A stretch of 64,000 nucleotides of DNA from Pseudomonas phenolilytica (GTDB lineage: Bacteria; Pseudomonadota; Gammaproteobacteria; Pseudomonadales; Pseudomonadaceae): positions 3,682,001 to 3,746,000 of the forward strand of contig NZ_CP058908.1 in assembly GCF_021432765.1 (NCBI RefSeq), written 5' to 3'. Made by a program: the position numbers and the translations under genes. The notes under the pieces were generated by a model. The model made no database searches, was not told where the DNA came from, and saw only the letters and a list, made by a program, of their open reading frames with translations. Within the stretch, counting starts at the first letter, position 1, and every line of letters starts with the position of its first letter. Shown here piece after piece: positions 18,836-27,307 of this stretch.

Positions 18836-19657
18836 ATGAAAAGCAAACGCACTGGCAAGACCTTCAACTACACCCCGGCTGACTGTCCGAAGCACGTCAT
18901 GCAGACTCTTGGCTTCACCGACGAACAGGCCGAGAGGATGATCCGGGTTCGCCGGATACTGCCCTTTGTCGAGAGCAGAACAGAGCCGTGTATTGATGCC
19001 CGCAAGTTGTGGGAGAACATCGGCAAGCCCGAGGGGAAGTTCGCAAACTGGGTAACTCGCGGAGCTTCAGCCATATTTCACAGATTCGGGAAAAATGGGG
19101 AAGTCCTAGAGCACCAGACTCCGACAGGCAAGCGCCCTCGCACTGACTACACCCTCAGCCGCGACTGTGCTGCACATCTAGCGATGACGGCAAACACTAA
19201 CGAGGGTTTCTTCGTGCGCGACTACTTCCTCGATATGGAGGAACTCGGAAACAAGCTCCTGAGGTACACGCCGATCCGTGGCTCCATGATCACCACCATC
19301 GACAACCAAGTGGCCCATCAGGCATTCGTGGTTGCTGGTAACAAGGCCAAGGCTGGTGAGCTACCGAAGAGCCTGGTCAAGCAGGAAGCCTTCAATACCC
19401 AGAAGACACTCATGTCGCTGGTGTGCAGGGTGATGACTGGTCTCTCTGCAGGTGAATGGAGGGCCAAGGTAGGCAAAGGCATCCGTGATGTACTCTGCCC
19501 AGAAGACCTAAACCAGTACGCCCGAGCCTACGACTCCGCCCTGACCATGTTGGCTGGCGGCCTCACGCTGTCGCAGATCGAGGCAGTACTGAACCTGCCT
19601 TACGGAAACAGCGTCGACCCGAGCGACTACATCAAGACCCCAGCGGAGGTGGCCTGA
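18836..19657 (+). CDS. AntA/AntB-type phage antirepressor-like protein
   Basis: 273 aa. Residues about 50-135 resemble the AntA/AntB antirepressor domain: CIDARKLWENIGKPEGKFANW, then YTLSRDCAAHLAMTANTNEG and VRDYFLDMEEL. In phages such proteins bind and inactivate lysogeny repressors. The C-terminal half is unfamiliar and ends with LSQIEAVLNLPYGNSVDPSD. The ATG at 18836 follows AAGGA by about 11 nt. It heads a three-gene string: its stop shares one base with the next start. I infer a role in releasing repression of the element's genes; the partner could be the MarR-like regulator at 20060-20467. Confidence 0.7.
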   Translation: MKSKRTGKTFNYTPADCPKHVMQTLGFTDEQAERMIRVRRILPFVESRTEPCIDARKLWENIGKPEGKFANWVTRGASAIFHRFGKNGEVLEHQTPTGKRPRTDYTLSRDCAAHLAMTANTNEGFFVRDYFLDMEELGNKLLRYTPIRGSMITTIDNQVAHQAFVVAGNKAKAGELPKSLVKQEAFNTQKTLMSLVCRVMTGLSAGEWRAKVGKGIRDVLCPEDLNQYARAYDSALTMLAGGLTLSQIEAVLNLPYGNSVDPSDYIKTPAEVA

Positions 19658-19803
19658 TGCGTCTACCTGAACTGATCTTCCTGGGCGCCCTGCTTCTCTG
19701 GCCTTTGGTTCCACTGGTGTACCTGCTGTGCATCGTCTGGCAAACCGACTTCAAACTGGTAGCTCGATCCAAGCAGAGAATCACAGAAGGGTCTCGCTTA
19801 TGA
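19657..19803 (+). CDS. Small single-pass membrane protein, 48 aa
   Basis: Starts MRLPELIFLGALLLWPLVPL and continues into VYLLCIVWQ, giving one long hydrophobic segment (about residues 6-29), then a basic, polar tail ending TEGSRL. The ATG overlaps the TGA of the preceding gene by one base (TGATG) and its own stop overlaps the next ATG by four (ATGA), which is strong evidence of real, coupled translation. I do not recognise a family. Size and topology would fit a holin-like, toxin-like or membrane-anchoring protein, none of which is proven. Confidence 0.6.
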   Translation: MRLPELIFLGALLLWPLVPLVYLLCIVWQTDFKLVARSKQRITEGSRL

Positions 19804-19988
19804 AGAGCATCGCCAGCGAAGTGAGGAAGGCCAGGAGTCGGAGCAATTCGAGCTTGGCTGCAACTACCGGAGGCACCTTCCAGCATCCGCTGCTGAGCGA
19901 GATCCTGGCCGCAGACAAGCGCAGATGGAAAGCAGCCCAGCAGATGAACCTTCCGGTGCTCCGGCTGGCGCCTACAATCAGCGACTAA
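19800..19988 (+). CDS. Small basic hypothetical protein, 62 aa
   Basis: Starts MKSIASEVRKARSRSNSSLA and ends LNLPVLRLAPTISD-like (NLPVLRLAPTISD). It is Arg/Lys/Ser-rich at the N-terminus with no membrane segment. The start overlaps the preceding stop by four bases, so it belongs to the same operon as the antirepressor-like and membrane proteins. A long terminator hairpin follows 3 bp after its stop. A small basic protein in an integrative element could be an excisionase, but I see no clear winged-helix signature. Confidence 0.5.
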   Translation: MKSIASEVRKARSRSNSSLAATTGGTFQHPLLSEILAADKRRWKAAQQMNLPVLRLAPTISD

Positions 19989-19991
19989 CAG

Positions 19992-20061
19992 AACCCCCAT
20001 CACCCTTCGCCTGGACAGCCAGGAGGCCGATCTATCGGCTTGGTGCTGGGGGTTATTTTTT
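19992..20061 (+). terminator. Terminator of the antirepressor operon
   Basis: Outer stem AACCCCCA / TGGGGGTT closes a multi-hairpin (inner CCTGGACAGCCAGG and GCCGATCTATCGGC), followed by A and TTTTTT at 20056-20061. It also overlaps the last codons of the convergent regulator gene. Confidence 0.75.
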
Positions 20062-20467
20062 ACCGTGCCGCCTTCGAGAACGACGACAGTCGAACCGGGT
20101 TCATCACCGCCTCGGTCAGGGAGACGGCCAGTTGCTGCCCCTTCTCGGTCAACTGCACGATCTTCCTGCGGCGTTCCATCGGATCTGGCGATGCCACTAT
20201 CAATCCGAGTCCTGGTTTTTCGAGACGATGCCATTCCGACAAGGCCGAGACGTTCCTTGAGCAGGACGATTGGGTCATCCCGAGGTTCTTCTGCAGATCC
20301 GCCATCGTGCAGCCTGGGTAGATCGCCGAGTAGAGGAACAATGCCACGCCTTGTGCTGGCATCTCTGGGTCAACGCCACGGAACTCCTCAATCGCTTTGA
20401 AAAGCTGGACAAGTGCATACCGATCATAAGCCAGGGCGTGTTTGCTTAATGTGGTTTCCATGTGCAT
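20060..20467 (-). CDS. MarR-like winged-helix regulator
   Basis: 135 aa. The middle has a winged helix-turn-helix (CTMADLQKNLGMTQSSCSRN as recognition region), a wing with LEKPGLGLIVASPDPMERRR, and KIVQLTEKGQQLAVSL, typical of MarR-type proteins that bind palindromic operators as dimers. Start at ATG 20467, which shares one base with the stop of the 48-aa gene upstream; ATG 20461 is an alternative. The two form a leftward mini-operon facing the antirepressor operon. It may be the element's repressor. Confidence 0.7.
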   Translation of the reverse strand: MHMETTLSKHALAYDRYALVQLFKAIEEFRGVDPEMPAQGVALFLYSAIYPGCTMADLQKNLGMTQSSCSRNVSALSEWHRLEKPGLGLIVASPDPMERRRKIVQLTEKGQQLAVSLTEAVMNPVRLSSFSKAAR

Positions 20468-20613
20468 CACGCTCCATCCTTACCGAAATAGAAACCAGTG
20501 CCATTCCAGGCCAGCTCAAAGCACCTCGGCACTCGGACGTACACGTCACCGATGAATAAGCAAAGACGTGCTTTGCCAATAGAGACGCTGAAGCCAAATT
20601 GATTGCCGATCAT
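20467..20613 (-). CDS. Small hypothetical protein, 48 aa
   Basis: The frame opens at ATG 20613 with GGAGG 9 nt upstream and ends at the TGA at 20469-20467, which overlaps the ATG of the MarR-like gene (TGATG). The protein begins MIGNQFGFSVSIGKARLCLF and ends WNGTGFYFGKDGA, rich in aromatic, glycine and hydrophobic residues, suggesting a small beta-rich fold. I do not recognise it. The ribosome binding site and coupled stop/start make it a better gene candidate than any other frame in this interval. Confidence 0.6.
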   Translation of the reverse strand: MIGNQFGFSVSIGKARLCLFIGDVYVRVPRCFELAWNGTGFYFGKDGA

Positions 20614-20847
20614 TGGCTGAATCCTCCGATTCATTTGTCAGATTCGCTACAGATAGCAAACCGTGTTGGAGCGCTTCAACGTTCCCACTTCCGAGTTATT
20701 TGCAGTGCAGAATTAAATGCGCAACTCAATAGTTGGCAGCGCCAGTCCGGACAAGGACAGCAGCGGCATGGAGCCCCAACCGGCCAGCCCAACTAACCGC
20801 ACACGCATAGTTCGCCTCTCGGCCTTACCTCCCGACGAGAGGCCCGC

Positions 20848-21054
20848 ATGATCCAGCTCAACAAGATCCTCAAGTCCTTCCAGAAGACCATCGACCAGCT
20901 CGAACAACTGACCGCCGCCAACAACGTGGAGGTCAGCCGCAACACCGAGCAGATCGACCGACTGCAGGAGAAGAACCTGCTCCTGATCGCGGAAGCCCAG
21001 GCGGCTAAAGAGACCGCCGAGAACCTCAAGGCATTGATCGGCCCAGGCCACTGA
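20848..21054 (+). CDS. Small coiled-coil protein, 68 aa
   Basis: Almost wholly helical with heptad spacing: MIQLNKILKSFQKTIDQLEQ, then VEVSRNTEQIDRLQEKNLLL and AEAQAAKETAENLKAL. The ATG follows AGAGG closely. No family is recognised; small coiled-coils of this kind occur in phage regulatory and early regions. It stands alone and is followed by a clear terminator before the Rha-like gene. Confidence 0.6.
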   Translation: MIQLNKILKSFQKTIDQLEQLTAANNVEVSRNTEQIDRLQEKNLLLIAEAQAAKETAENLKALIGPGH

Positions 21055-21101
21055 CTTTTTCCACGATCACGGAAAAACCCTCACTACCAGCGAATACCCA
21101 T

Positions 21102-21130
21102 AGCCCGCCTCTGAGCGGGCTTCGTCTTTT
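21102..21130 (+). terminator. Intrinsic terminator after the coiled-coil gene
   Basis: Hairpin AGCCCGC / GCGGGCT with a 6-nt loop (CTCTGA), followed by TCGTCTTTT. It separates the coiled-coil gene from the Rha-like gene. Confidence 0.7.
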
Positions 21131-21144
21131 CTGGAGGACAGAAC

Positions 21145-21801
21145 ATGACAAACGCACTGATCAACAAGCCGGTAACCATGAGCAGCCGCGAGATCGCAGA
21201 GCTGACTGGGAAGGAACACAAGCATGTTATCCGCGACATCCGCGTGATGTTGGCCGAACTCGGAGATGGTCCAAATCTGGACCATGTGCGTGAGGAGCGA
21301 GATGCCCGAGGTTATACCGCTGCCATCCACCTACCGCGCCGCGAGGTCGAGATCCTGCTAACCGGCTACAGCATCCCGCTCCGCGCCAAGGTCATCGACC
21401 GTCTGCATGAGCTGGAGGAACAAGCCAAGGGCGCAGCCTTCCGTGTCCCGCAGTCACTACCCGAGGCGCTGCGACTGGCTGCCGAGCTGGCAGAGAAGAA
21501 CGAGCAGCTCGCCCTAGAGAACAAGGAGATGGCACCGAAGGCTGTCGTCTTCGACAACTGCGTGGCGCTGCGTCAGGAGTCCCTGGCCACCTTCGTGCGT
21601 ACCCTGGAAGGCGTCAACACGATGGCCATCATCACCAATCACCGCAGCCACTCAGCAGCATCAAAATCCACTGCCTCAATCACCGGGGCCAGCACCTCCG
21701 GCCTAAAGTCCTTCCCGTATCGACTGAAGGTGATCCCGCCGCTTTGGTGGCCAAGAATGCCGCCAACCAGCGATTCGACTATTCCCTTCTGCTTCAGGTG
21801 A
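21145..21801 (+). pseudogene. Rha-family phage regulatory protein, 3'-truncated
   Basis: 218 codons. The N-terminus (about residues 10-95) is a Rha domain: MSSREIAELTGKEHKHVIRD, ending with HLPRREVEILLTGYS. A helical linker (LRLAAELAEKNEQLALENKE) leads to APKAVVFDNCVALRQESLAT, where a C-terminal ANT/KilAC-type domain normally follows. From about codon 166 the frame lies antisense inside the convergent integrase gene (163-bp overlap) and the residues are no longer family-like. I read it as a gene cut at its 3' end when integrase DNA was joined to it; the N-terminal DNA-binding part may still be made. Confidence 0.7.
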
Positions 21802-23084
21802 TCAGCAAGCGTGTGGCGGAAGCTGTGGAAGTCCTTGCGCTCTGCCCCATCACGGAAGCCCAACTGATCACGAACCCGAGTGAACCACTTGGAGGGAGCG
21901 GCAGCGTAGCCATGCGCCTTGTGCAAGGTCAGCTCCGCGAAAAGACGTTGATGGCCAGCCTCCCGCTGCGCCTGGACGAACTCAAGGAACCCGAGCGTTT
22001 TCAACTGCGAGTGGATCGGCACGAGCCTTTCCGAAGTGACGGTTTTCAGCTTCTGATCGGGCCTGGTCGCTCGGATGTGGAGGCAGTCGATACCATTGAT
22101 GCTGACCACGTCATCCAGATAGAGCTGGCATAACTCGTTGAGCCTCGCTCCGGTATACAGGCCGAGCAACGGCAGCCAGTACTTATGCGGCTGAGCCGAG
22201 TTGGCTGATGCGTAAACCTGCTTCGAAAACAGACGGCGCAGGTCGTCCTCAGTGAAGACGCTGCGCTCCTCGCTGACCTTGCCTCGCTGCCTGACTCGAA
22301 GCCCATCGAACGGGTTGCGCTCGCAGTAGCCCTCACGGATGGCATAGGAGAAGAAGGTTGTCAGGTTCTTCACATAGTTGTTGAACGTGGTGAGGCTGAT
22401 CGTGGTGGTGGCAGTCTCGATGATCTGCTCCAGCGATTGCCCCTCGGGAAGCTGGTTCATCCTCGGCGGCAGCTTGAGAGCTACCTCGCGGAACTTGCGG
22501 GCATCCTGGCGGGTGATGAGATCGACAGGCAAATCACCCACGATCCGAGTCATCAGCTCAGCCACGGAACGCTTGTCGGATAGCGTCTTCGCAGCCACGC
22601 CTTCATGAGACTGCTGCTCCAGGCACTCCTGAACCACCTTAGAGAAGCGTGGAGCGTTGCTTGGCGCATCCGCTACCAGCCTATCTGGCTGCCCCTGCTT
22701 GGCTCTTGAAGGGGCACTGCCGGGCTTCTGCAGCCCTCTCACCTTGCCTCCCCGCCCCTGATCCAAAGGCTTCTGCGCAAGCGCAACCAACTGCTGCTGA
22801 CGGAGCCACGCAGCCCAACTAGCAACTCGCTTACCGCCCGCCTCCCAGGCACCACGCAGGGAGTCGAGGGATGGCCGAATGCCCTGGAATGCCTGGGTGT
22901 AGAGCTGCTGAACCTGCAGGAGCAATTCGCGCCCACGGATCAGCGCTTCGCGCTTGCAGCGTGTCTGCAGTGAACGGCGGATCTCGGAACAAGGGAAAAG
23001 CGGACGGAGCACTCCAGGCACCACGATTCTGAAATAGAAGATCGAGTGACGGGACAACCAGAGGTAAGAAGGGACGGAAGACAC
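21639..23084 (-). CDS. Tyrosine recombinase (integrase) of the ffs element
   Basis: 481 aa. Catalyses site-specific insertion and excision. Catalytic residues are visible: Arg314 (GLYTGARLNELCQ), His420 and Arg423 (FHSFRHTLADH), His446 (GILGHQSGG) and nucleophile Tyr456 (FSRYGKDF). The N-terminus SYLWLSRHSIFYFRIVVPG is the short arm-binding-type domain common in island integrases; the core-binding domain is at about 145-265. The start is GTG at 23084. GGATCAC repeats directly abut the start, so the protein may repress its own gene. It ends at the attachment repeat side, reading into the island, as expected for an island integrase. Confidence 0.95.
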   Translation of the reverse strand: MSSVPSYLWLSRHSIFYFRIVVPGVLRPLFPCSEIRRSLQTRCKREALIRGRELLLQVQQLYTQAFQGIRPSLDSLRGAWEAGGKRVASWAAWLRQQQLVALAQKPLDQGRGGKVRGLQKPGSAPSRAKQGQPDRLVADAPSNAPRFSKVVQECLEQQSHEGVAAKTLSDKRSVAELMTRIVGDLPVDLITRQDARKFREVALKLPPRMNQLPEGQSLEQIIETATTTISLTTFNNYVKNLTTFFSYAIREGYCERNPFDGLRVRQRGKVSEERSVFTEDDLRRLFSKQVYASANSAQPHKYWLPLLGLYTGARLNELCQLYLDDVVSINGIDCLHIRATRPDQKLKTVTSERLVPIHSQLKTLGFLEFVQAQREAGHQRLFAELTLHKAHGYAAAPSKWFTRVRDQLGFRDGAERKDFHSFRHTLADHLKQKGIVESLVGGILGHQSGGITFSRYGKDFRPEVLAPVIEAVDFDAAEWLR

Positions 23085-23116
23085 GGTGGATCACCCTTTG
23101 GATCACTGGCGTGATC
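23085..23116 (+). repeat. GGATCAC arm-type repeats, right end
   Basis: GGTGGATCAC (23085-23094) and TTTGGATCAC (23097-23106) match the left-end repeats, 12 bp apart. The second copy also forms a dyad GATCAC TGGC GTGATC (23101-23116). They lie between the integrase start and the attachment repeat, where arm sites and an integrase promoter would be. Confidence 0.65.
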
Positions 23117-23148
23117 AGAGCGAAAAACCGTTAGAAATCAAGGAGATA

Positions 23149-23250
23149 CGTCATGGAGGTGAGCCCTGCCAGCCACACCCCGGCACACAATGTCACCGCT
23201 GCGGCTGCTCCCTTCCGGGCCTGACCGGGTTCACGGCTGATCGTTGCGGG
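23149..23250. repeat. Right attachment repeat (attR), 102 bp
   Basis: Identical to 10412-10513. It forms the 3' part of the functional 4.5S RNA gene, so the element carries its own copy of the gene end and restores the RNA when it inserts. Confidence 0.93.
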
Positions 23251-23268
23251 GGGACCGACAGAGCCCAC
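23155..23268 (-). ncRNA. ffs: 4.5S (signal recognition particle) RNA
   Basis: About 114 nt, the same length as the E. coli RNA. It binds Ffh to form the SRP that directs membrane proteins to the Sec translocon. The 5' strand GTGGGCTCTGTC pairs along its full length with the 3' strand GGCAGGGCTCAC (some G-U pairs), and the Ffh-binding loop with GGAA tetraloop (GGCCCGGAAGGGAGCAGCC) is present. A good promoter lies about 33 bp upstream, which would give a 5' leader of about 24 nt for RNase P to remove. This is the copy with native 5' control; its last 102 bp are shared with the element. Confidence 0.93.
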
Positions 23269-23300
23269 CATGACGAACCCGCCTGGCGGCGAGCGGCGCC

Positions 23301-23328
23301 ATTGTACCGGCTTATCGACAAGTTACAA
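23301..23328 (-). promoter_or_regulatory. Native ffs promoter
   Basis: On the minus strand, -35 TTGTAA (23328-23323) and -10 TACAAT (23306-23301) are separated by 16 bp. Transcription would begin near 23294, about 24 nt before the mature 5' end. The rest of the 23269-23577 interval holds no gene I can support apart from the renalase start signals. Confidence 0.65.
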
Positions 23329-23451
23329 CCGCTGTCTAGCTGCGGTGCCAGGGCAGAAGATCGCATCTGGGGCGAACGCCAGCCGCTACCGTCGGTCAGT
23401 CAAGGGATCAGGCGCGCCATCCGTTAGCCGCATGGTACGAATTGCCCCTAG

Positions 23452-24564
<1,113 letters not shown>

Positions 24565-24675
24565 CGGCGACTGCGCGAGCCGGCATGCGGCTCGCTAAAG
24601 TTGCGCCGGAAACGGCCGAATCTCCCGGTTGAATGCCGCGCTTGGTCGGCATGTCCTTGCCTCTCGGGAGTTTCG

Positions 24676-25485
24676 ATGAACCCCTCAACCCTGATCGGTA
24701 TCGTCGCGAGCGTCGCACTGCTTGCGGTGGTCATGCTGTTCGCCGCGCACGATCCCGCGCTGTATCTCGACCTGCCCAGTCTGGGCATCGTGCTGGTGGG
24801 TACGCTGGCCGCGACCTTCATCAGCTACCCGCTGCGCGAGGTCATGCGCGTGTTCGGCCTGATCGGCACGGTGCTGCGCAACGAACGGCTGTACACCCGC
24901 CAGGACCTGGAAGAATTGGTCCAGATTTCCCGGCTGTGGATCGCTGGCGAGCTGCCGGCCGTGGAACGGGCCGTCGAGCAGGTGAAGAACCCGTTCCTGC
25001 GCACCGGCGTACAGCTGGTGATCGACAACACACCGGAAGAAGACATCACCGACCTGCTGCAGTGGCGCATCGCCCGGCTGCGCGCGCGCGAGAACGCCGA
25101 GGCGCAACTGTTCCGCACGATGGCCAGCTACGCGCCGGCATTCGGCATGATCGGCACGCTGGTCGGCCTGATCAACCTGATGTTCCTGCTCGGCAGCGGC
25201 GACATGCAGCAGATCGGCCGCAGCCTGGCGGTCGCACTGATGACCACTTTCTATGGCGTGCTACTGGCTAACCTGCTGCTCAAACCGGTCGCGGTGAAGC
25301 TGGAGCGGCGCACCGAGCAGCGCGTCGCGCTGATGAATCTGGTGATGCAGGGCATCGCGATGATGTGCAACAAGCGCAGCCCGGCCTACATGCGCGAGAC
25401 CCTGAAGTCTTTCCTCGCCCATCACGACGACGAGATTCGCGACGGCAACCCGCGCAAGCCACGCGCCGCGCAGCCGGACGTCTGA
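24676..25485 (+). CDS. MotA-like stator / proton channel subunit
   Basis: 269 aa. Four hydrophobic segments (two at the N-terminus, two at about residues 155-205) and the MotA/ExbB signature MASYAPAFGMIGTLVGLINL. A large cytoplasmic loop (about 60-150) carries charged residues that in MotA act on FliG. ATG 24676 follows GGGAG. It is followed one base later by a MotB-like partner, so the two form a stator pair. It differs from motC at 60555-61295, making it an additional set. Whether it drives flagellar rotation is inferred from family membership only. Confidence 0.88.
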   Translation: MNPSTLIGIVASVALLAVVMLFAAHDPALYLDLPSLGIVLVGTLAATFISYPLREVMRVFGLIGTVLRNERLYTRQDLEELVQISRLWIAGELPAVERAVEQVKNPFLRTGVQLVIDNTPEEDITDLLQWRIARLRARENAEAQLFRTMASYAPAFGMIGTLVGLINLMFLLGSGDMQQIGRSLAVALMTTFYGVLLANLLLKPVAVKLERRTEQRVALMNLVMQGIAMMCNKRSPAYMRETLKSFLAHHDDEIRDGNPRKPRAAQPDV

Positions 25486-25486
25486 A

Positions 25487-26212
25487 ATGAACGGTTCGGC
25501 ACGACGCAACGACCGCTTCGCCAGGTGGCACGTCGAGCCTCGCGGCGAAGAAGAACAGGAGGGCTGGCTGCTCACCTACCTGGACATGATCACCCTGCTG
25601 CTGGTGATGCTGGTGGTGATGCTCGCCTTCGCCGGCCAGGGCGACGGCGCAACACGGCAATCCGGCGCAGCACGGGCTCCCGAGGGGCAGGCACCGCTCG
25701 TTATCGGCACGCCACAGCCATCCGATGAAGTGCAGGCGATTGCCGCGCTTGCCCCCGCGCCGCCACTGCCGGAGCAGGCGCGCGAACCGGCACCGGTGCT
25801 GCCGGACCTGGGCGAGGACATCGAGGTGATCGTCAACGAGGGCAGCATCAGCTTTCGCATCAGCAGCGAAATCCTGTTCGGCTCCGGCCAGGCCGAACTC
25901 GAAGAGTCCGGGTTTGCCGTGCTCGACCGGCTGATCCCGACACTCGCCGCCACCTCGCACCGGATCATCGTCGAGGGCCACACCGACGACCTGCCGATCC
26001 AGACGCCGCGCTTTCCGTCCAACTGGGAACTGTCAGCCAGCCGCGCCAGCAGCGTGGTGCGCTACCTGCAGGTCAGCGGCATCGCCGCCGCCCGGATGAG
26101 CGCGACCGGCTACGCTGAAACCCGCCCGCTACGCGACAACGCCAGCGACCAGGGCCGCGCCGGCAACCGACGAGTCGAACTGGTGATGCAGACCCAGCCG
26201 CCCGCACCCTGA
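25487..26212 (+). CDS. MotB-like stator subunit with OmpA domain
   Basis: 241 aa. A single N-terminal membrane helix includes the ion-carrying aspartate (WLLTYLDMITLLLVMLVVML), followed by an Ala/Pro-rich linker of about 60 residues and a C-terminal OmpA/MotB peptidoglycan-binding domain: VEGHTDDLPIQTPRFPSNWE and ELSASRASSVVRYL. It anchors the stator to the cell wall. The start is 1 nt after the MotA-like stop, so the genes are co-translated. It is shorter than typical MotB (about 300 aa), mainly at the linker, similar in size to MotD-type proteins. Confidence 0.88.
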   Translation: MNGSARRNDRFARWHVEPRGEEEQEGWLLTYLDMITLLLVMLVVMLAFAGQGDGATRQSGAARAPEGQAPLVIGTPQPSDEVQAIAALAPAPPLPEQAREPAPVLPDLGEDIEVIVNEGSISFRISSEILFGSGQAELEESGFAVLDRLIPTLAATSHRIIVEGHTDDLPIQTPRFPSNWELSASRASSVVRYLQVSGIAAARMSATGYAETRPLRDNASDQGRAGNRRVELVMQTQPPAP

Positions 26213-26221
26213 GCGCGGCGC

Positions 26222-27151
26222 TCAGCCGAGCGCCGTGTCGAGGAACATCATCACTGCGAAGCCGATCATCAGGCCGATGGTCGCCGGCGTCTGGTGGCCG
26301 TTACGGTGTGTTTCGGGAATCACCTCGTGGGACACCACGAAGATCATCGCGCCGGCCGCCAGCCCCATGCTGACCGGATAGGCGATGGCGAAACCGCTGG
26401 ACATGCCCAGACCGACCAGCGCACCGAGCGGCTCCATCAGACCGGAAGCCGCGGCGACCAGCGCCGAGGCCAGCGCGGACAGGCCGGTGGTACGCAACGC
26501 CAGCGCCACTGCCAGGCCCTCGGGAATATCCTGGATAGAGATCGCCGTGGTCAGCGGCACGCCCACGCCGAGGTCGCCATTGGCGAAACTCACGCCGATC
26601 GCCATGCCTTCGGGAATGTTGTGCAGGGCGATGGCCAGCACGAACAGCCAGACGCGATTCAACCGCTCACAATCCGGCCCGCAAGGCCCTGTGCTTTCAT
26701 GTTCGTGCGGCGTGAAGTAATCGAGCCCGAGCATCAGCAGCGCCCCCAAACCGAGCCCGACGACCACCATCAACGCCGCCGCCGTACCACTGTCGAAAAT
26801 CTCCCGGCCGGCGGCAAGCCCCGGCAGGATCAGCGAGAACGAAGCGGCCGCAAGCATCATGCCGGCCGCGAAGCCGAGCATGCTGTCCTGGGTGCGGGTA
26901 GAAATCTCACGCAAGCCGATAGCCAGCAGGGCACCGAACGCCGTGGCAGCGAACCCTGCACTGCCGCCCAGCATGGCGAGGCGCAGGTTGTTCTGATCGC
27001 CGTTGTGCAGCGCGCTGTAGCCGCTCGCCAGCAGCAGCACCAGCACCGCCAGCAAGGCAGTGCCAAGCCCGGTCGCAATCCAGGGATTGGCCTGCGCCTG
27101 GGCGATCCAGGCGGAGCGAAGTGTCGCAGCGGAGCTTTGCGTAGTATCCAT
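26222..27151 (-). CDS. ZIP-family metal transporter
   Basis: 309 aa, eight predicted membrane segments. TM4 and TM5 carry the metal-binding motifs HNIPEGMAIGVSFANGD and SIQDIPEGLAVALAL; a His/Asp-rich stretch (DYFTPHEHESTGPCGPDCE) lies in the loop before TM4. The family imports zinc and other divalent metals into the cytoplasm (GufA/ZupT type). Start at ATG 27151 after AAGGATCC; the frame extends another 29 codons upstream without a ribosome site. It is convergent with the MotB-like gene and I see no metal-responsive operator near it. Confidence 0.88.
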   Translation of the reverse strand: MDTTQSSAATLRSAWIAQAQANPWIATGLGTALLAVLVLLLASGYSALHNGDQNNLRLAMLGGSAGFAATAFGALLAIGLREISTRTQDSMLGFAAGMMLAAASFSLILPGLAAGREIFDSGTAAALMVVVGLGLGALLMLGLDYFTPHEHESTGPCGPDCERLNRVWLFVLAIALHNIPEGMAIGVSFANGDLGVGVPLTTAISIQDIPEGLAVALALRTTGLSALASALVAAASGLMEPLGALVGLGMSSGFAIAYPVSMGLAAGAMIFVVSHEVIPETHRNGHQTPATIGLMIGFAVMMFLDTALG

Positions 27152-27307
27152 GTCATCGGATCCTTGGAGCGGGGCTTCATTGTAGCGCCGCGCCTTCTGG
27201 CGGTTCCTGCTATGACCGCGATAGACGGGTGTCGGCACCGCGCGAGGATGGCTCGACGAATGGATTGGCCGTAAGCTTCGGCGACATACTCTGGGGAGTG
27301 CTCAAAC

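Larger units (their letters stand above)
10412..23250. mobile_element. Integrative element inserted in ffs
   Basis: A 12.7-kb element bounded by identical 102-bp direct repeats (10412-10513 and 23149-23250) that consist of the 3' part of the 4.5S RNA gene. A tyrosine integrase gene sits at the right end, reading inward. GGATCAC repeats lie just inside both ends. Cargo is a type I restriction-modification system and phage-like regulators. Its base composition is visibly less GC-rich than the flanking core. It has no capsid, tail, terminase, relaxase or replication gene that I can recognise. Removing one repeat and the interior would restore a single ffs between earP and the renalase gene, as expected for site-specific insertion. 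Confidence 0.92.

Noticed and set aside
19632..20234. 200-aa minus-strand frame
   Set aside because: Covers the antirepressor operon tail, its terminator and the MarR-like gene; no start signal or family likeness.
20599..20796. 65-aa plus-strand frame
   Set aside because: No ribosome binding site and no recognisable sequence; the opposite-strand 48-aa gene has better evidence where they overlap.
10412..23250. Classical prophage or conjugative element
   Set aside because: No capsid, terminase, tail, lysis, relaxase or type IV secretion gene is visible.
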